Assembly: GCA_039960995.1 (NCBI GenBank)
Contig: JBDVKF010000006.1
Location: forward strand, 248,001-312,000
Source: JABSSA01 sp039960995
GTDB lineage: Bacteria; Pseudomonadota; Alphaproteobacteria; Rhodobacterales; Rhodobacteraceae
DNA: 64,000 bases
Direction of reading: 5' to 3'
The stretch's first letter is position 1; every line of letters begins with the position of its first letter. The notes beneath the pieces were generated by a model. That model did not search any database and was not told the origin of the DNA. It worked only from the letters and a program-made list of their open reading frames with translations. Shown in pieces: positions 43,442 to 52,117 of the stretch. The position numbers and the translations under genes are program-made.

Positions 43442-43945
43442 TCAGAACAGGCCGTCAGGGGGATCGGCGATGATTTTGCGCGCCTTTAAATCCACGGTTG
43501 GAACAACCGCTTGAGTAAAGGGCAGCAAGACAGTGGATGCTTCTCCGGGGATGTGCAGTTCCAGCAGATCGGCCGCCCCGTGATTGAGCACGGATTTGAC
43601 ACTGCCCAAGGCCGTGCCGCCAGTGTCAAACACATCAAGACCAATCAGGTCGAGGTGATAAAATTCGTCATCAGATAACGCAGGCAGCTGACTGCGCTGC
43701 GCAAAAAGCTGAACACCTTTCAAAGCATCTGCCGCTTCTTTGGTGGATATTTCGGCAATCCGCGCAATCAAGGCGTTTTTGCTGGGGCGGATGATGGCCA
43801 GCGAATAGCTTTTGCCGGCGTCATCAGTCAGCGGTGAATAGGTTTCGATATCCATCGGCTGCGCGCAAAAGCTTTTGACCCGCACTTCGCCGTTGACGCC
43901 ATAAGCGCCTGCAATCGCACCGACTACAATCAAATCATCGCTCAT
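43442..43945 (-). CDS. rimM: Ribosome maturation factor RimM
   Basis: 167 aa. N-terminal RimM beta barrel (IVVGAIAGAYGVNGEVRVKS) and C-terminal PRC-barrel (EFYHLDLIGLDVFDTGG, then LLPFTQAVVPTVDL). RimM assists 30S head maturation through S19 and S13. Its ATG overlaps the stop of a tiny membrane-protein gene and it is followed one base later by trmD, so the rpsP-rimM-trmD unit is tightly coupled. Confidence 0.95.
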   Translation of the reverse strand: MSDDLIVVGAIAGAYGVNGEVRVKSFCAQPMDIETYSPLTDDAGKSYSLAIIRPSKNALIARIAEISTKEAADALKGVQLFAQRSQLPALSDDEFYHLDLIGLDVFDTGGTALGSVKSVLNHGAADLLELHIPGEASTVLLPFTQAVVPTVDLKARKIIADPPDGLF

Positions 43946-44085
43946 GGATCAAGCCCTCTGCACAGGCCTGCACGCATATCGCCACCTTCCGCCACGCAGG
44001 TTTCGGCGCGTTGATCGCGCTCGAAAAATACGCCCGCCACAAAGGCGAGAAGCATTAAGATGGGAAGACGGATCAGACCAAACAT
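43942..44085 (-). CDS. Tiny membrane protein between rpsP and rimM
   Basis: 47 aa. One hydrophobic helix (about residues 5-21, IRLPILMLLAFVAGVFF) is followed by a short tail with two Cys (C30, C42): ERDQRAETCVAEGG and MRAGLCRGLDP. The stop overlaps the rimM start as ATGA, which is strong evidence for real translation. It would be exported or inner-membrane anchored, with the Cys-pair tail probably periplasmic. A protein of this kind has no known role in ribosome assembly. Confidence 0.72.
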   Translation of the reverse strand: MFGLIRLPILMLLAFVAGVFFERDQRAETCVAEGGDMRAGLCRGLDP

Positions 44086-44130
44086 AGTGGAATGTCAGGG
44101 CCCTGCAGAGCAAGGCCCCAACGTGCCCGC

Positions 44131-44538
44131 TTATTCAGCGGCAGCTTCTTCTGCAGGTGCTTCTTCCGCTGGTGCCTCTTCGGCAGGGGCAGCAGCAGCT
44201 TCAGCAGCCTTAGTCGCTTTCTCTTCAGCGCGGTCTTTTGCTTTCTGACCTGGTTCGCCTTTGTTCGGGTTGCTGCGCTCTTTCTTGTCCAGAACGCCAG
44301 CAGCTTCCAACATGCGCGATACACGGTCTGTTGGCTGTGCGCCGTGACCCAACCAGTACTGAACGCGTTCCATGTTCATTTTCACGCGCTCTTCGCTGTC
44401 TTTTGGCAACAACGGGTTATACGTGCCCAGCTTTTCGATAAAGCGACCATCACGTGGCATGCGGCTGTCTGCAGCAACGATGCGATAAAAGGGGCGCTTT
44501 TTCGAGCCACCACGGGCCAGTCTGATTTTCATAGCCAT
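44131..44538 (-). CDS. rpsP: 30S ribosomal protein S16
   Basis: 135 aa. The S16 core (KIRLARGGSKKRPFYRIV, RFIEKLGTYNPL, QYWLGHGAQPTDRV) covers residues 1-85. A C-terminal tail of about 50 residues follows, first Lys/Glu-rich, then a low-complexity run of APAEE units. Extended S16 tails are common in alphaproteobacteria. AAAGGAG precedes the ATG. It is the first gene of the rpsP-rimM-trmD unit. Confidence 0.95.
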   Translation of the reverse strand: MAMKIRLARGGSKKRPFYRIVAADSRMPRDGRFIEKLGTYNPLLPKDSEERVKMNMERVQYWLGHGAQPTDRVSRMLEAAGVLDKKERSNPNKGEPGQKAKDRAEEKATKAAEAAAAPAEEAPAEEAPAEEAAAE

Positions 44539-44604
44539 TGAGTATTCTCCTTTGAATGGCGACGCACAAAATGTGCGCGTATTGGGGTGTTGGGCGGATG
44601 CCCG

Positions 44605-44904
44605 TTATTCTTGGTGCTTCTTATGGTGCTGAATGACTTCAGCGATGATGAAGTTCAGAAACTTCTTGGCAAATTCCGGATCCAGATCGGCTCGGTTCGC
44701 CAGGTCTTCAAGTCGTGCAATCTGCGTCGCCTCGCGGGCGGGATCGGACGGGGGAAGGTCGTGTTGCGCCTTGAGTTTCCCCACGGCTTGGGTGTGTTTG
44801 AAACGCTCGCCCAATGTGTAAACAAGGATCGCATCCAAGCGGTCAATGCTTTCACGGTGCTCTTTAAGCAGCTCAGAAGCGCGGTTTGTTGTGGCGTCAG
44901 TCAT
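44605..44904 (-). CDS. Chorismate mutase (AroQ type)
   Basis: 99 aa. A single AroQ helical domain: LLKEHRESIDRLDAILVYTL with the conserved Arg and Asp, then ERFKHTQAVGKLKAQHDLPP with the active-site Lys, and DPAREATQIARLEDLA. It converts chorismate to prephenate for Phe/Tyr synthesis. The ATG at 44904 (AAAGGGGGG upstream) overlaps the stop of the preceding GNAT gene by 8 bp. Longer in-frame starts are inside that gene. Confidence 0.9.
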   Translation of the reverse strand: MTDATTNRASELLKEHRESIDRLDAILVYTLGERFKHTQAVGKLKAQHDLPPSDPAREATQIARLEDLANRADLDPEFAKKFLNFIIAEVIQHHKKHQE

Positions 44905-45475
44905 TGGCCCCCCCTTTGGCGCGTTTGATCCCATCGCGGATCTGATCGGGTGTTAGATGATCGGGGCTTGGGTGGCGCCAGACTTGCATTGGGCCAAACC
45001 GTTCATGGGTAAAGTTATAATCAAACGCAGCGCCCAACCGTTCCGCGACACGCACAGATGCGTCATTTCCGTTCGCAACCATGCTGATAACAGTGGCCCA
45101 TCCCAACATGTCATAGGCATAGGTCCGCGCTGCTAATCCGGCTTCGGTTGCGTATCCTTTGCCGGTCGCCCCATCGAACAAATCCCAGCCCAATTCCTGT
45201 TCGGGAAACCCTTCGGGATGCCACAACCCGACCGTACCAACCGCTGTGTTCGTGGATTTTTCAACAACGGTCCAGCGGCCAAATCCACGCAAGCTCCAAT
45301 GCCCGGCTTCTTGGGCCAAAGCGCGCCACGTCAATTCAGCAGATTGCGGCCCGCCCACAAAGCTGGATCGGGGCGAGGCATAAAAGGCGACATAGGTATC
45401 AAAATCGCACAGCTCAGGGCCGCGCATAATCAAACGCTCTGTTTCCAGTGTTGGGATGTTTGAGGCCACGCTCAT
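44897..45475 (-). CDS. GNAT N-acetyltransferase (RimJ/RimL-like), copy 1
   Basis: 192 aa. ETERLIMRGPELCDFDTYVAF opens the fold. The acetyl-CoA loop is GATGKGYATEAGLA and the final strands are SMVANGNDASVRVAERLGA. This is the Acetyltransf_3/RimJ-L type, which acetylates N-terminal amines or small molecules. It is the last of three consecutive related genes with overlapping stop/start codons. GGAGG precedes the ATG. Confidence 0.9.
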   Translation of the reverse strand: MSVASNIPTLETERLIMRGPELCDFDTYVAFYASPRSSFVGGPQSAELTWRALAQEAGHWSLRGFGRWTVVEKSTNTAVGTVGLWHPEGFPEQELGWDLFDGATGKGYATEAGLAARTYAYDMLGWATVISMVANGNDASVRVAERLGAAFDYNFTHERFGPMQVWRHPSPDHLTPDQIRDGIKRAKGGAND

Positions 45476-45969
45476 GACGGCCTCCGATGGCGATAAACAA
45501 CGTCTGCGTCGTCGTATTTCTGGGCCAATGGATCAAGCGTCGCGCCAAGCCGTTCTGCCAACGCGATGGATCGATCATTGCGCGCATCAATATAGCTGAC
45601 CAACGATTCAGGTTTGATGTGATCCCAAGTATGATCCAGCGCCAGCTGTGCACATTCAAAGGCGATGCCGCGGCCTTCGAACCCGTCAAACATGATCCAA
45701 CCGATTTCCACTTCGGGGAAATGAGGGGGCTGCATGACTGAAATCTGTCCTGCCAACGCGCCATCAACGTCAATGGCCCACGCGCCCATGCCATGCAACG
45801 TCCAGCTCGCGACCTCGGCACCAAAGGCGTACCACAGATGGGTCTTGTTCTTGGGCGCGCTGACATATTGCGCGCGCTCGGTTTGGAAGAAATCCCAAAA
45901 CATATCCACATCCGCAGCCACATGCGGGCGCAGTTGTGCGGTTTGACCTGTCAATGTCGGTGCGATCAT
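45472..45969 (-). CDS. GNAT N-acetyltransferase, copy 2
   Basis: 165 aa. Shares the layout of its neighbours: TGQTAQLRPHVAADVDMFWDF, WTLHGMGAWAIDVDG, EIGWIMFDGFEGRGIAFECA (acetyl-CoA loop as EGRGIA) and YIDARNDRSIALAERLGA. It lacks the usual ETERLxLR opening. It overlaps both neighbours by ATGA. The middle copy is the most divergent and its substrate is unknown. Confidence 0.88.
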   Translation of the reverse strand: MIAPTLTGQTAQLRPHVAADVDMFWDFFQTERAQYVSAPKNKTHLWYAFGAEVASWTLHGMGAWAIDVDGALAGQISVMQPPHFPEVEIGWIMFDGFEGRGIAFECAQLALDHTWDHIKPESLVSYIDARNDRSIALAERLGATLDPLAQKYDDADVVYRHRRPS

Positions 45970-46487
45970 GACGGCCTCGTGTGGCGATAGACGTGACAGG
46001 GGTGTTCCAGATCGACAGCGTTTGGGTCTTCGACTGCGCCAAGGCGTTTGGCCAATGCACAGGACCGATCATTGCCATGGGCGATATAGCTGACCATGTG
46101 GTCCCATTTCAGGGCATTCCACGCGTGATCAACACAGGTCTGCGCCGCTTCAAATGCAATGCCTTTGCCTTCTTGAGAGGCATCAAACAGCATCCAGCCA
46201 ACTTCTTTTTCAGGGCGTGCGTCCGGGAACCAATGTCCCACAAGGCCCAAGGGCGCGTCGTCATTGCGCAAGGCCACGATGAACAAGCCAAACCCACGCA
46301 TGATCCAGTGGCCCATAACCGTGCCGAAAAAATCCCACGCGTCGCGCCGTGTCTTTGGCCCGCCAACAAATTGCGACCGATCCGACATATAAAACTGAAT
46401 ATAGGCTTCGGCGTCTTCGGTCCGGGGCGCGCGCAAAATCAATCGCTCTGTTTCAAGCGTCGGTATGCCGGTCAATGCAACGCTCAT
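45966..46487 (-). CDS. GNAT N-acetyltransferase, copy 3
   Basis: 173 aa. IPTLETERLILRAPRTED opening, FFGTVMGHWIMRGFGLFIVA, EVGWMLFDASQEGKGIAFEA with the acetyl-CoA loop, and YIAHGNDRSCALAKRLGA. Closely related to copies 1 and 2. GGAG precedes the ATG and its start overlaps the NIPSNAP stop. The three copies probably arose by tandem duplication and now form one transcript between ffh and chorismate mutase. Confidence 0.9.
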   Translation of the reverse strand: MSVALTGIPTLETERLILRAPRTEDAEAYIQFYMSDRSQFVGGPKTRRDAWDFFGTVMGHWIMRGFGLFIVALRNDDAPLGLVGHWFPDARPEKEVGWMLFDASQEGKGIAFEAAQTCVDHAWNALKWDHMVSYIAHGNDRSCALAKRLGAVEDPNAVDLEHPCHVYRHTRPS

Positions 46488-46816
46488 AAACCCAGCTCCT
46501 GAACGCTGGCGCCGGTCAGAACGGGGCGTGTGAATGTGCGGTCATAGCGTAAAATGCACCCAGTGTCGGTGGCGTGGCGATAGGCGGCCTGACAGTCGCC
46601 ATCCTGCGCCATTTCGGTGCGATAGGTTTCGTAAGCCGCAAGTGATGGGAATGAAAACAAGGCCCATGCCCGGTCATTGGCCCCCTCATGGGGCAAGAAA
46701 TACCCGTGATGCTGTCCACCCATTTGGTTCACCAAATGGATCCAGGCCTTGGCATAGACCTCGAACGCATCGACCTTTGCAGGATCGATCACATATGTGA
46801 CCGTGCAGGTGATCAT
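46484..46816 (-). CDS. NIPSNAP-family protein
   Basis: 110 aa. A dimeric alpha/beta ferredoxin-like fold is suggested by ITCTVTYVIDPAKVDAFEVY, GGQHHGYFLPHEG and ALFSFPSLAAYETYRTEM, which matches the small bacterial NIPSNAP proteins. Molecular function is unknown for these. It is translationally coupled to ffh upstream and a GNAT gene downstream (ATGA overlaps). Confidence 0.85.
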   Translation of the reverse strand: MITCTVTYVIDPAKVDAFEVYAKAWIHLVNQMGGQHHGYFLPHEGANDRAWALFSFPSLAAYETYRTEMAQDGDCQAAYRHATDTGCILRYDRTFTRPVLTGASVQELGL

Positions 46817-48312
46817 TTCTTTTTACCGAACCCCGACAACCCCGAAGGCAATCCCATTCCGCCGCCCATTCCGGGCATACCGCCGGGCATTTTGCCACCC
46901 ATGGCTTTGGCTGCGGCTTCCATTTGTTTGGGGTCCATTCCGGCCCCCATTTCAGGCATGCCGCCTTTGCCCATCATGGCTTTCATGGCTTGTTTCATCA
47001 TGCCACCTTTGCCTTTGCCGAGCTTTTTCATCATGTCGGACATCTGGCGGTGCATTTTCAGCAGCTTGTTCAAATCGCTGACGTCCATGCCGGACCCCTT
47101 CGCGATGCGCTTCTTGCGGCTGGCCTGAAGAACTTGCGGTGCGGCGCGTTCCTTTTTGGTCATCGACTGGATCATGGCGATCTGCTGTTTCAGGATTTTG
47201 TCGTCAAATCCGGCATCCGCGACCTGTTTGGACAATTTCCCCATGCCGGGCATCATCCCCATCATGCCTTCCATGCCGCCCATCTTGATCATTTGCTCAA
47301 GCTGCATCTTGAGGTCGTTCATGTTGAACTGACCTTTGGCCATGCGCTTCATCATGCGCTCGGCTTGTTCGGCCTCAAGGGTTTCTTGCGCGCGCTCCAC
47401 CAGTGAAACGATGTCGCCCATGCCCAGGATGCGCCCTGCAACCCGCTCGGGTTCAAAGGTTTCGATGGCGTCCAGCTTTTCGCCAAGACCGACGAATTTG
47501 ATGGGCTTGCCTGTGACGGCACGCATGGACAAGGCCGCGCCACCGCGTCCATCCCCATCCATCCGGGTCAACACAACACCGGTCACACCAATCTTGTCGT
47601 CAAATTCGGTCGCCACGTTCACCGCGTCCTGACCGGTCAGGCCATCAACAACCAACAAGGTTTCGCGCGGGTTTGCGACATCACGCACGGCAGCCGCCTG
47701 CGCGATCAGTTCCTGATCGATATGCAACCGGCCTGCGGTATCCAACATATAGACGTCATAGCCACCCATGCTGGCTTGGGTCTTGGCGCGTTTGGCGATG
47801 GTGACCGGATCTTCGCCTTTGACGATCGGCAGGGTGTCGACGCCAATTTGCGCACCAAGGATTTGCAGCTGTTCCATCGCAGCCGGACGGTTGACGTCCA
47901 ACGAGGCCATCAGTACGCGCTTGCCTTCTTTTTCGCTCAGGCGCTTGGCCAGCTTTGCCGTGGTCGTCGTCTTGCCTGACCCTTGCAAACCCACCATCAG
48001 GATGGGGGCAGGGGGGCTGTCGATTTTCAACGCACCGGGTTCGCCTTCGCCGGTCAATGTATCAATCAGCGCGTCATGCACGATCTTGACGACCTGCTGG
48101 CCCGGTGTGACCGACTTGGTGACGGCTTGCCCCGTTGCCCGTTCTTGCACAACCTTGATGAAATCGCGCGCTACAGGCAGCGATACGTCGGCTTCCAACA
48201 ATGCGACGCGCACTTCGCGCAGTGCTGTTTTCACGTCATCTTCGGACAACGCGCCTTGTTTCGTCAGGCGATCAAAGACACCAGAGAGGCGTTCAGAGAG
48301 ACTTTCAAACAT
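46813..48312 (-). CDS. ffh: Signal recognition particle protein Ffh
   Basis: 499 aa. N and G domains have GLQGSGKTTTTAKLAKRL, MLDTAGRLHID and LTRMDGDGRGGAAL. The M domain has the Met-rich repeats that bind signal peptides and 4.5S RNA (GGMEGMMGMMPGMGKL, DVSDLNKLLKMHRQMSDMM). The C-terminus continues in a long Gly/Met-rich tail ending in GFGKKK. AAGGATT precedes the ATG. It heads a chain ffh-NIPSNAP-GNATx3-chorismate mutase-rpsP. Confidence 0.96.
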   Translation of the reverse strand: MFESLSERLSGVFDRLTKQGALSEDDVKTALREVRVALLEADVSLPVARDFIKVVQERATGQAVTKSVTPGQQVVKIVHDALIDTLTGEGEPGALKIDSPPAPILMVGLQGSGKTTTTAKLAKRLSEKEGKRVLMASLDVNRPAAMEQLQILGAQIGVDTLPIVKGEDPVTIAKRAKTQASMGGYDVYMLDTAGRLHIDQELIAQAAAVRDVANPRETLLVVDGLTGQDAVNVATEFDDKIGVTGVVLTRMDGDGRGGAALSMRAVTGKPIKFVGLGEKLDAIETFEPERVAGRILGMGDIVSLVERAQETLEAEQAERMMKRMAKGQFNMNDLKMQLEQMIKMGGMEGMMGMMPGMGKLSKQVADAGFDDKILKQQIAMIQSMTKKERAAPQVLQASRKKRIAKGSGMDVSDLNKLLKMHRQMSDMMKKLGKGKGGMMKQAMKAMMGKGGMPEMGAGMDPKQMEAAAKAMGGKMPGGMPGMGGGMGLPSGLSGFGKKK

Positions 48313-48446
48313 GGGCCAATCCTTTTTCGACCGTTGACGATTGCCCCGATCTTAAGCCCGAGCTTAAGAACGAAGCGGCGAATGCACAAATGCCCCTGCG
48401 GGCGCAACGCGCTGGCAGGGGGCGATCCCGGGCAATGCCCAAAGGA

Positions 48447-48468
48447 CCGGAAGGTTTCACGCTTCCGG
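48447..48468. promoter_or_regulatory. Hairpin in the ffh upstream region
   Basis: CCGGAAG (48447-48453) pairs with CTTCCGG (48462-48468) around an 8-base loop, 135 bp before the ffh start. There is no T-run. It might be leader structure. The SRP RNA was looked for here but not recognised. Confidence 0.3.
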
Positions 48469-48566
48469 ATGTTGTGCGGCGTATAAGTCCGCGTCACAAT
48501 CGAGTCAAGTTACTACGCAGACAGTGTGCTTTCGGATGGGTGTTCCACCCAAGACCCTGCTGGCGC

Positions 48567-49742
48567 TTATTGTAAATCACCAAACGCCTTGGCCAAACGT
48601 TCAACCGCTTCCTGGATGCGAGCCCGCGGCGTGGCGATGTTAAACCGCAAGAAACTGTCACCGCCTTTGCCAAAGGTGGGCCCGTGGTTCACCGCGATTT
48701 GGGCGTCCTTTTCGACACGTTGCGTGAATTCTTCGCGTGTCATGCCGGTGCCGTCAAAATCCACCCAGCTTAGGTAAGTGGCGTCCAGTTTCATCGACCG
48801 CAAACCGGGAATGGCATTCACACCAGCGTCGAACAGTTTGCGATTGCCATCGAGGTATTGCACCAGTTCATCAACCCATGCCGCCCCCTCTGGCGAATAG
48901 GCGGCCGTGGCCATGAACAAGCCAAAGGAATTCGGCGACAGCCCCAATGCCGCCATCCGTCCGGCAAAGCGGCTGCGCAGGGCGTCATCTGCAATGATGA
49001 CATTGCCCGAATGCGACCCTGCAATGTTGAACGTCTTGGTCGTGGCTGTCATCATGACCAAACGATCCTCAACACCGTCAATCTTGGTCATTGGGATATG
49101 CGTGTTTCCGGGCATAACCAGATCATGGTGGATTTCATCCGACACAAGGATCAAATCGTGGCGTTTGCAAAACGCAGCCACGCCTTCCAATTCCGCACGT
49201 GTCCAAACGCAGCCACCCGGGTTATGGGGCGAACACAAAATCAGCATCCGCTCGGAACCGGTCATCTGTGCGTCCCAAGCGTCAAAGTCTAGGGAATAGC
49301 GCCCGTCCTTCAGGCTCATTTCACATTCGACCAGAGTGCGACCGGCAGATTTAATAACACGGGCAAAGGCGTGGTAAACGGGTGTCATCACGACAACACC
49401 GTCACCGGGCGCTGTAAACGCGTCGACACACATGGCCGTGCCATTCACCAAACCATGGGTGGTGAAAATATGATCGGCTTCGACTGTCCAGTTGTGGCGG
49501 GTTTCCATCCACCACTGAATCGCCGCCCGATAGGCGCTGTCGTCGCCAAAATACCCCAGAACACCGTGATCGACTTGGCCTTGGACCGAATCCAAAACAC
49601 ATTGCGGGGGGCGGAAATCCATATCGGCCACCCACATGGCCAAACCAGTGTCTTTTGACACGCCATAAATCGACTCCACCATGTCCCACTTCAGGCAATG
49701 GCTGCCGCGTCGGTCAATAATGGTATCAAACGGATTGGTCAT
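48567..49742 (-). CDS. MalY/PatB-family PLP aminotransferase (C-S lyase)
   Basis: 391 aa fold-type I PLP enzyme. N-terminal GSHCLKWDM and LAMWVADMDFRPP are typical of MalY/PatB cystathionine beta-lyase-like enzymes. The Schiff-base lysine is in TATTKTFNIAG near residue 230, and SPHNPGGCVW is the cofactor loop. It likely cleaves C-S bonds (cystathionine, or cysteine conjugates such as methyl-cysteine or DMSP-derived thiols). GAGGGAAGCG precedes the ATG. Confidence 0.9.
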   Translation of the reverse strand: MTNPFDTIIDRRGSHCLKWDMVESIYGVSKDTGLAMWVADMDFRPPQCVLDSVQGQVDHGVLGYFGDDSAYRAAIQWWMETRHNWTVEADHIFTTHGLVNGTAMCVDAFTAPGDGVVVMTPVYHAFARVIKSAGRTLVECEMSLKDGRYSLDFDAWDAQMTGSERMLILCSPHNPGGCVWTRAELEGVAAFCKRHDLILVSDEIHHDLVMPGNTHIPMTKIDGVEDRLVMMTATTKTFNIAGSHSGNVIIADDALRSRFAGRMAALGLSPNSFGLFMATAAYSPEGAAWVDELVQYLDGNRKLFDAGVNAIPGLRSMKLDATYLSWVDFDGTGMTREEFTQRVEKDAQIAVNHGPTFGKGGDSFLRFNIATPRARIQEAVERLAKAFGDLQ

Positions 49743-49849
49743 GTCGCTTCCCTCACACTGGTCAGCGGCACGCTATCCGAATTGGATTTGAGCGCAAGGT
49801 ATCCGCGTCTCAAAGCTGCGGAAATAAATGGCGGTCGTGGATCCAGACC

Positions 49850-50647
49850 CTATTCCGGCGTGACCGAAAAATCCCCACCCAAGAATTTTTCAGATGCGGC
49901 GGCAATCAACCCATCGGCTGCGACTTTGCGAAAGGCTGCGTCAAGAGCTTGCGTTTCTGTTTCGCTGGCCCGAATGGGTTGCGTGATCCAAAGCGGTTCA
50001 ACAAAAAGCGGAGGCCCAACCTGTTCCAATGGAAATCCGATGTTTCGAAAATGCTGGGCAAAGGCCGCAGAGGTTATCACATAATCCACGCTGTCTTCGC
50101 CACCACTGACCAACGCGCGCAAAATGTCGGTTTCAAAGGCGAACGGAACAGCGGAAACATTGCCAAGGGGTTTTGTCCCCTCTGTGCCGTTTTGCAGGTA
50201 ATTGCCGTCGATATAGTCTTTGTAAATGCAGCCATTGCACACGCCGACGCGGGTTCCATCGGGCAAATCAAACGGGTCGTCGCTGGAATCTGATCCTGCA
50301 TCAGAAGCGGTGCGCACCAAAACAACGGCCGCCATGTAATAGGGCCCGATGAAATGAAACCGTTCGTCGCGATCCTCAGAATACGATGTCGAAGACACCG
50401 TAAAGGACCACTCAGCCGGCCAATCCTCGCCTTGTATCTTGTCAAAGTCACTGGCGATGAATTCAAAATCACTCGTCAGTACTTTTGCGATTTCTTGCGC
50501 GACGATGATGTCGAACCCTTCCGGGCCCGTATCTGTCTGTTTCGACATCGGCGGGTATTCAGGGTCATAGGGGATAAGCACAGGTTCAGCGCCCGCGCCA
50601 TATGCTCCAAAAGTCAGTGCGGCGCAGATCAAACTAGCTTTCATCAT
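49850..50647 (-). CDS. Extracellular solute-binding protein, family 3-like
   Basis: 265 aa. A signal peptide (MKASLICAALTFGAYGAGA) is followed by an SBP_bac_3-like fold: EPVLIPYDPEYPPMSKQ, GPEGFDIIVAQEIAKVL, FIGPYYMAAVVLV and GTRVGVCNGCIYKDY. That last segment carries an unusual CNGC pair. It starts with GGAGG eight bases upstream and overlaps the preceding membrane gene by 14 bp. No ABC permease lies nearby. It may be a sensor or an accessory ligand-binding protein rather than part of a transporter. Confidence 0.78.
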   Translation of the reverse strand: MMKASLICAALTFGAYGAGAEPVLIPYDPEYPPMSKQTDTGPEGFDIIVAQEIAKVLTSDFEFIASDFDKIQGEDWPAEWSFTVSSTSYSEDRDERFHFIGPYYMAAVVLVRTASDAGSDSSDDPFDLPDGTRVGVCNGCIYKDYIDGNYLQNGTEGTKPLGNVSAVPFAFETDILRALVSGGEDSVDYVITSAAFAQHFRNIGFPLEQVGPPLFVEPLWITQPIRASETETQALDAAFRKVAADGLIAAASEKFLGGDFSVTPE

Positions 50648-50906
50648 GACGGACGACCTCCACGCTTTCACGGGACCAATCTTTCAGCAATGTGATGAAC
50701 GACCCGAAATAAAATCCGATGATCAGCCCACCCCAATTCTGCAGCGTGGTCGGAATTTCGTATTCTGGCCAAAACAGCGGGATCAGCGCAACAACACAGA
50801 TCACAAGCAGCGCGATGATCGAGCTGACCGTAACCGACGCGTATACGACAAAGCGTTTGGTGGGCATATCAAGCCCGACATGTTTGGGTCGATATTCCGT
50901 TGGCAT
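50634..50906 (-). CDS. Two-helix membrane protein
   Basis: 90 aa from the ATG at 50906 (GGAG upstream). Two hydrophobic helices, FVVYASVTVSSIIALLVICV (about residues 17-36 and beyond) and WGGLIIGFYFGSFITLLKDW, are joined by a short loop EYEIPTTLQN. The tail is charged (SRESVEVVRHDES). No family is recognised. It lies 5 bp after the periplasmic-protein gene and overlaps the binding-protein gene, so it is the third cistron of a four-gene unit. Confidence 0.7.
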   Translation of the reverse strand: MPTEYRPKHVGLDMPTKRFVVYASVTVSSIIALLVICVVALIPLFWPEYEIPTTLQNWGGLIIGFYFGSFITLLKDWSRESVEVVRHDES

Positions 50907-50911
50907 TTGTC

Positions 50912-52117
50912 TTACTCCTGCACTGCGGCAATCGCATCCGCCGTTTTGATAAGGTCTTTCAGTCGCGCATCTGACCCGCTGGTTGCAAAGGCCAGCAGTT
51001 CTTGAACACGTTCCGTCGCTTTGGAAAATCGCGCCCATTGCGCCTTGAGGAACGCGCTTTTACCGGTCTCTTGGATATACTCCGTGTTAGACCGGCTCAC
51101 TTGGCCAATCCCGCTCATCTTTTCCAGACAATCGGCCCAGCTGAGATAAAGAACGCGTTGGCTGCGCCAGTTGCTCTGCAGCTTTTCTGCATTGATCAAT
51201 CCCAGCTCATTGTTATCGATCAACGACTGGCAATCGCCCAACTGCACATACAGAATAGACAGGCTGGCAAAGACGCGCGTGACTGGCAATTTGGTTTGAG
51301 CTTCATCTTGGAAATCCAACCGCTGCAACATGTCGTCGCCCAATTGCGCCGCCAGAGTTGCGACGGTGTTGGTGCGATTGACCGGCATTTCTAAATCGTC
51401 TGCGTCTAAGAAAGACTCCAGCAATTCCAACTGAACACGCCACCGCTCTTCTTGATCAAGCTGGTCGAACCCACCCAAGGCTTGGATATCTTCCCGGGTT
51501 GTCAGCAGACCGTTAAAGGTCTGCCCTTGCTTTAGCGCGTTCCCGGTCACCTTCACCGCTAGCAAAAAGTTATCAAGCTTGGGATCGGTAGACACAGCAC
51601 TGGCTGCAGCATTGGCAGCGCGTTCATAAACTTCGGGGCTTCTGTTCGACTGACGCAGGATTTGATTGACTTCGACCCGGTACACTTCGGCCAAGTAAGA
51701 CCGCTTTTTCAGATCAACCGGCATGTCGATTTCCGGCTTCAACGCGTCACTGTTGATTCGGCGTATGCGGTTGCCGACTTTTCCATCCGGACGGACCGGC
51801 ATGTATCCATTCGCGCGCCCCACAACCATGACGTAATTGTTTTTGACCTTGTCGACACCGAAACGTTCTTCAAATCGGTATTCCCCGTCCAATTCGCCCT
51901 CATCCTCATCAAGGATGAACTCTTCGGTCGGGTGCTCAACGTTTTCCGTCAAGATATAGATGTCGACACGCGGCCCATCAAACGACGGGTCATCGGCACC
52001 TTGTTCCCGTAATTGCCCAACAATTTTAACGGCTTGCTGGGCGTTTGCCTTGCTGATTGATGCAGTGGTCAGAGCCGTCGTCAGCGCAAGCAAACAGATC
52101 AGCCACGGCATCCGCAT
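50912..52117 (-). CDS. Exported protein of unknown function with helical-repeat-like body
   Basis: 401 aa. A signal peptide (PWLICLLALTTALTTASISK, cleaved after ANA) precedes a beta-rich domain (VKIVGQLREQGADDP up to GRANGYMPVRPDGKVGN) that looks like a carboxypeptidase-regulatory/transthyretin-type sandwich. A long helical region from about residue 145 to the end follows, suggestive of TPR-like packing. Clear consensus repeats were not found. GGGAGGG precedes the ATG. It overlaps the Cys-rich peptide gene by 19 bp. Confidence 0.72.
   Translation of the reverse strand: MRMPWLICLLALTTALTTASISKANAQQAVKIVGQLREQGADDPSFDGPRVDIYILTENVEHPTEEFILDEDEGELDGEYRFEERFGVDKVKNNYVMVVGRANGYMPVRPDGKVGNRIRRINSDALKPEIDMPVDLKKRSYLAEVYRVEVNQILRQSNRSPEVYERAANAAASAVSTDPKLDNFLLAVKVTGNALKQGQTFNGLLTTREDIQALGGFDQLDQEERWRVQLELLESFLDADDLEMPVNRTNTVATLAAQLGDDMLQRLDFQDEAQTKLPVTRVFASLSILYVQLGDCQSLIDNNELGLINAEKLQSNWRSQRVLYLSWADCLEKMSGIGQVSRSNTEYIQETGKSAFLKAQWARFSKATERVQELLAFATSGSDARLKDLIKTADAIAAVQE

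Noticed and set aside
48313..48566. 4.5S/SRP RNA upstream of ffh
   Set aside because: The conserved apical-loop sequence was not found. Only a short hairpin is present.
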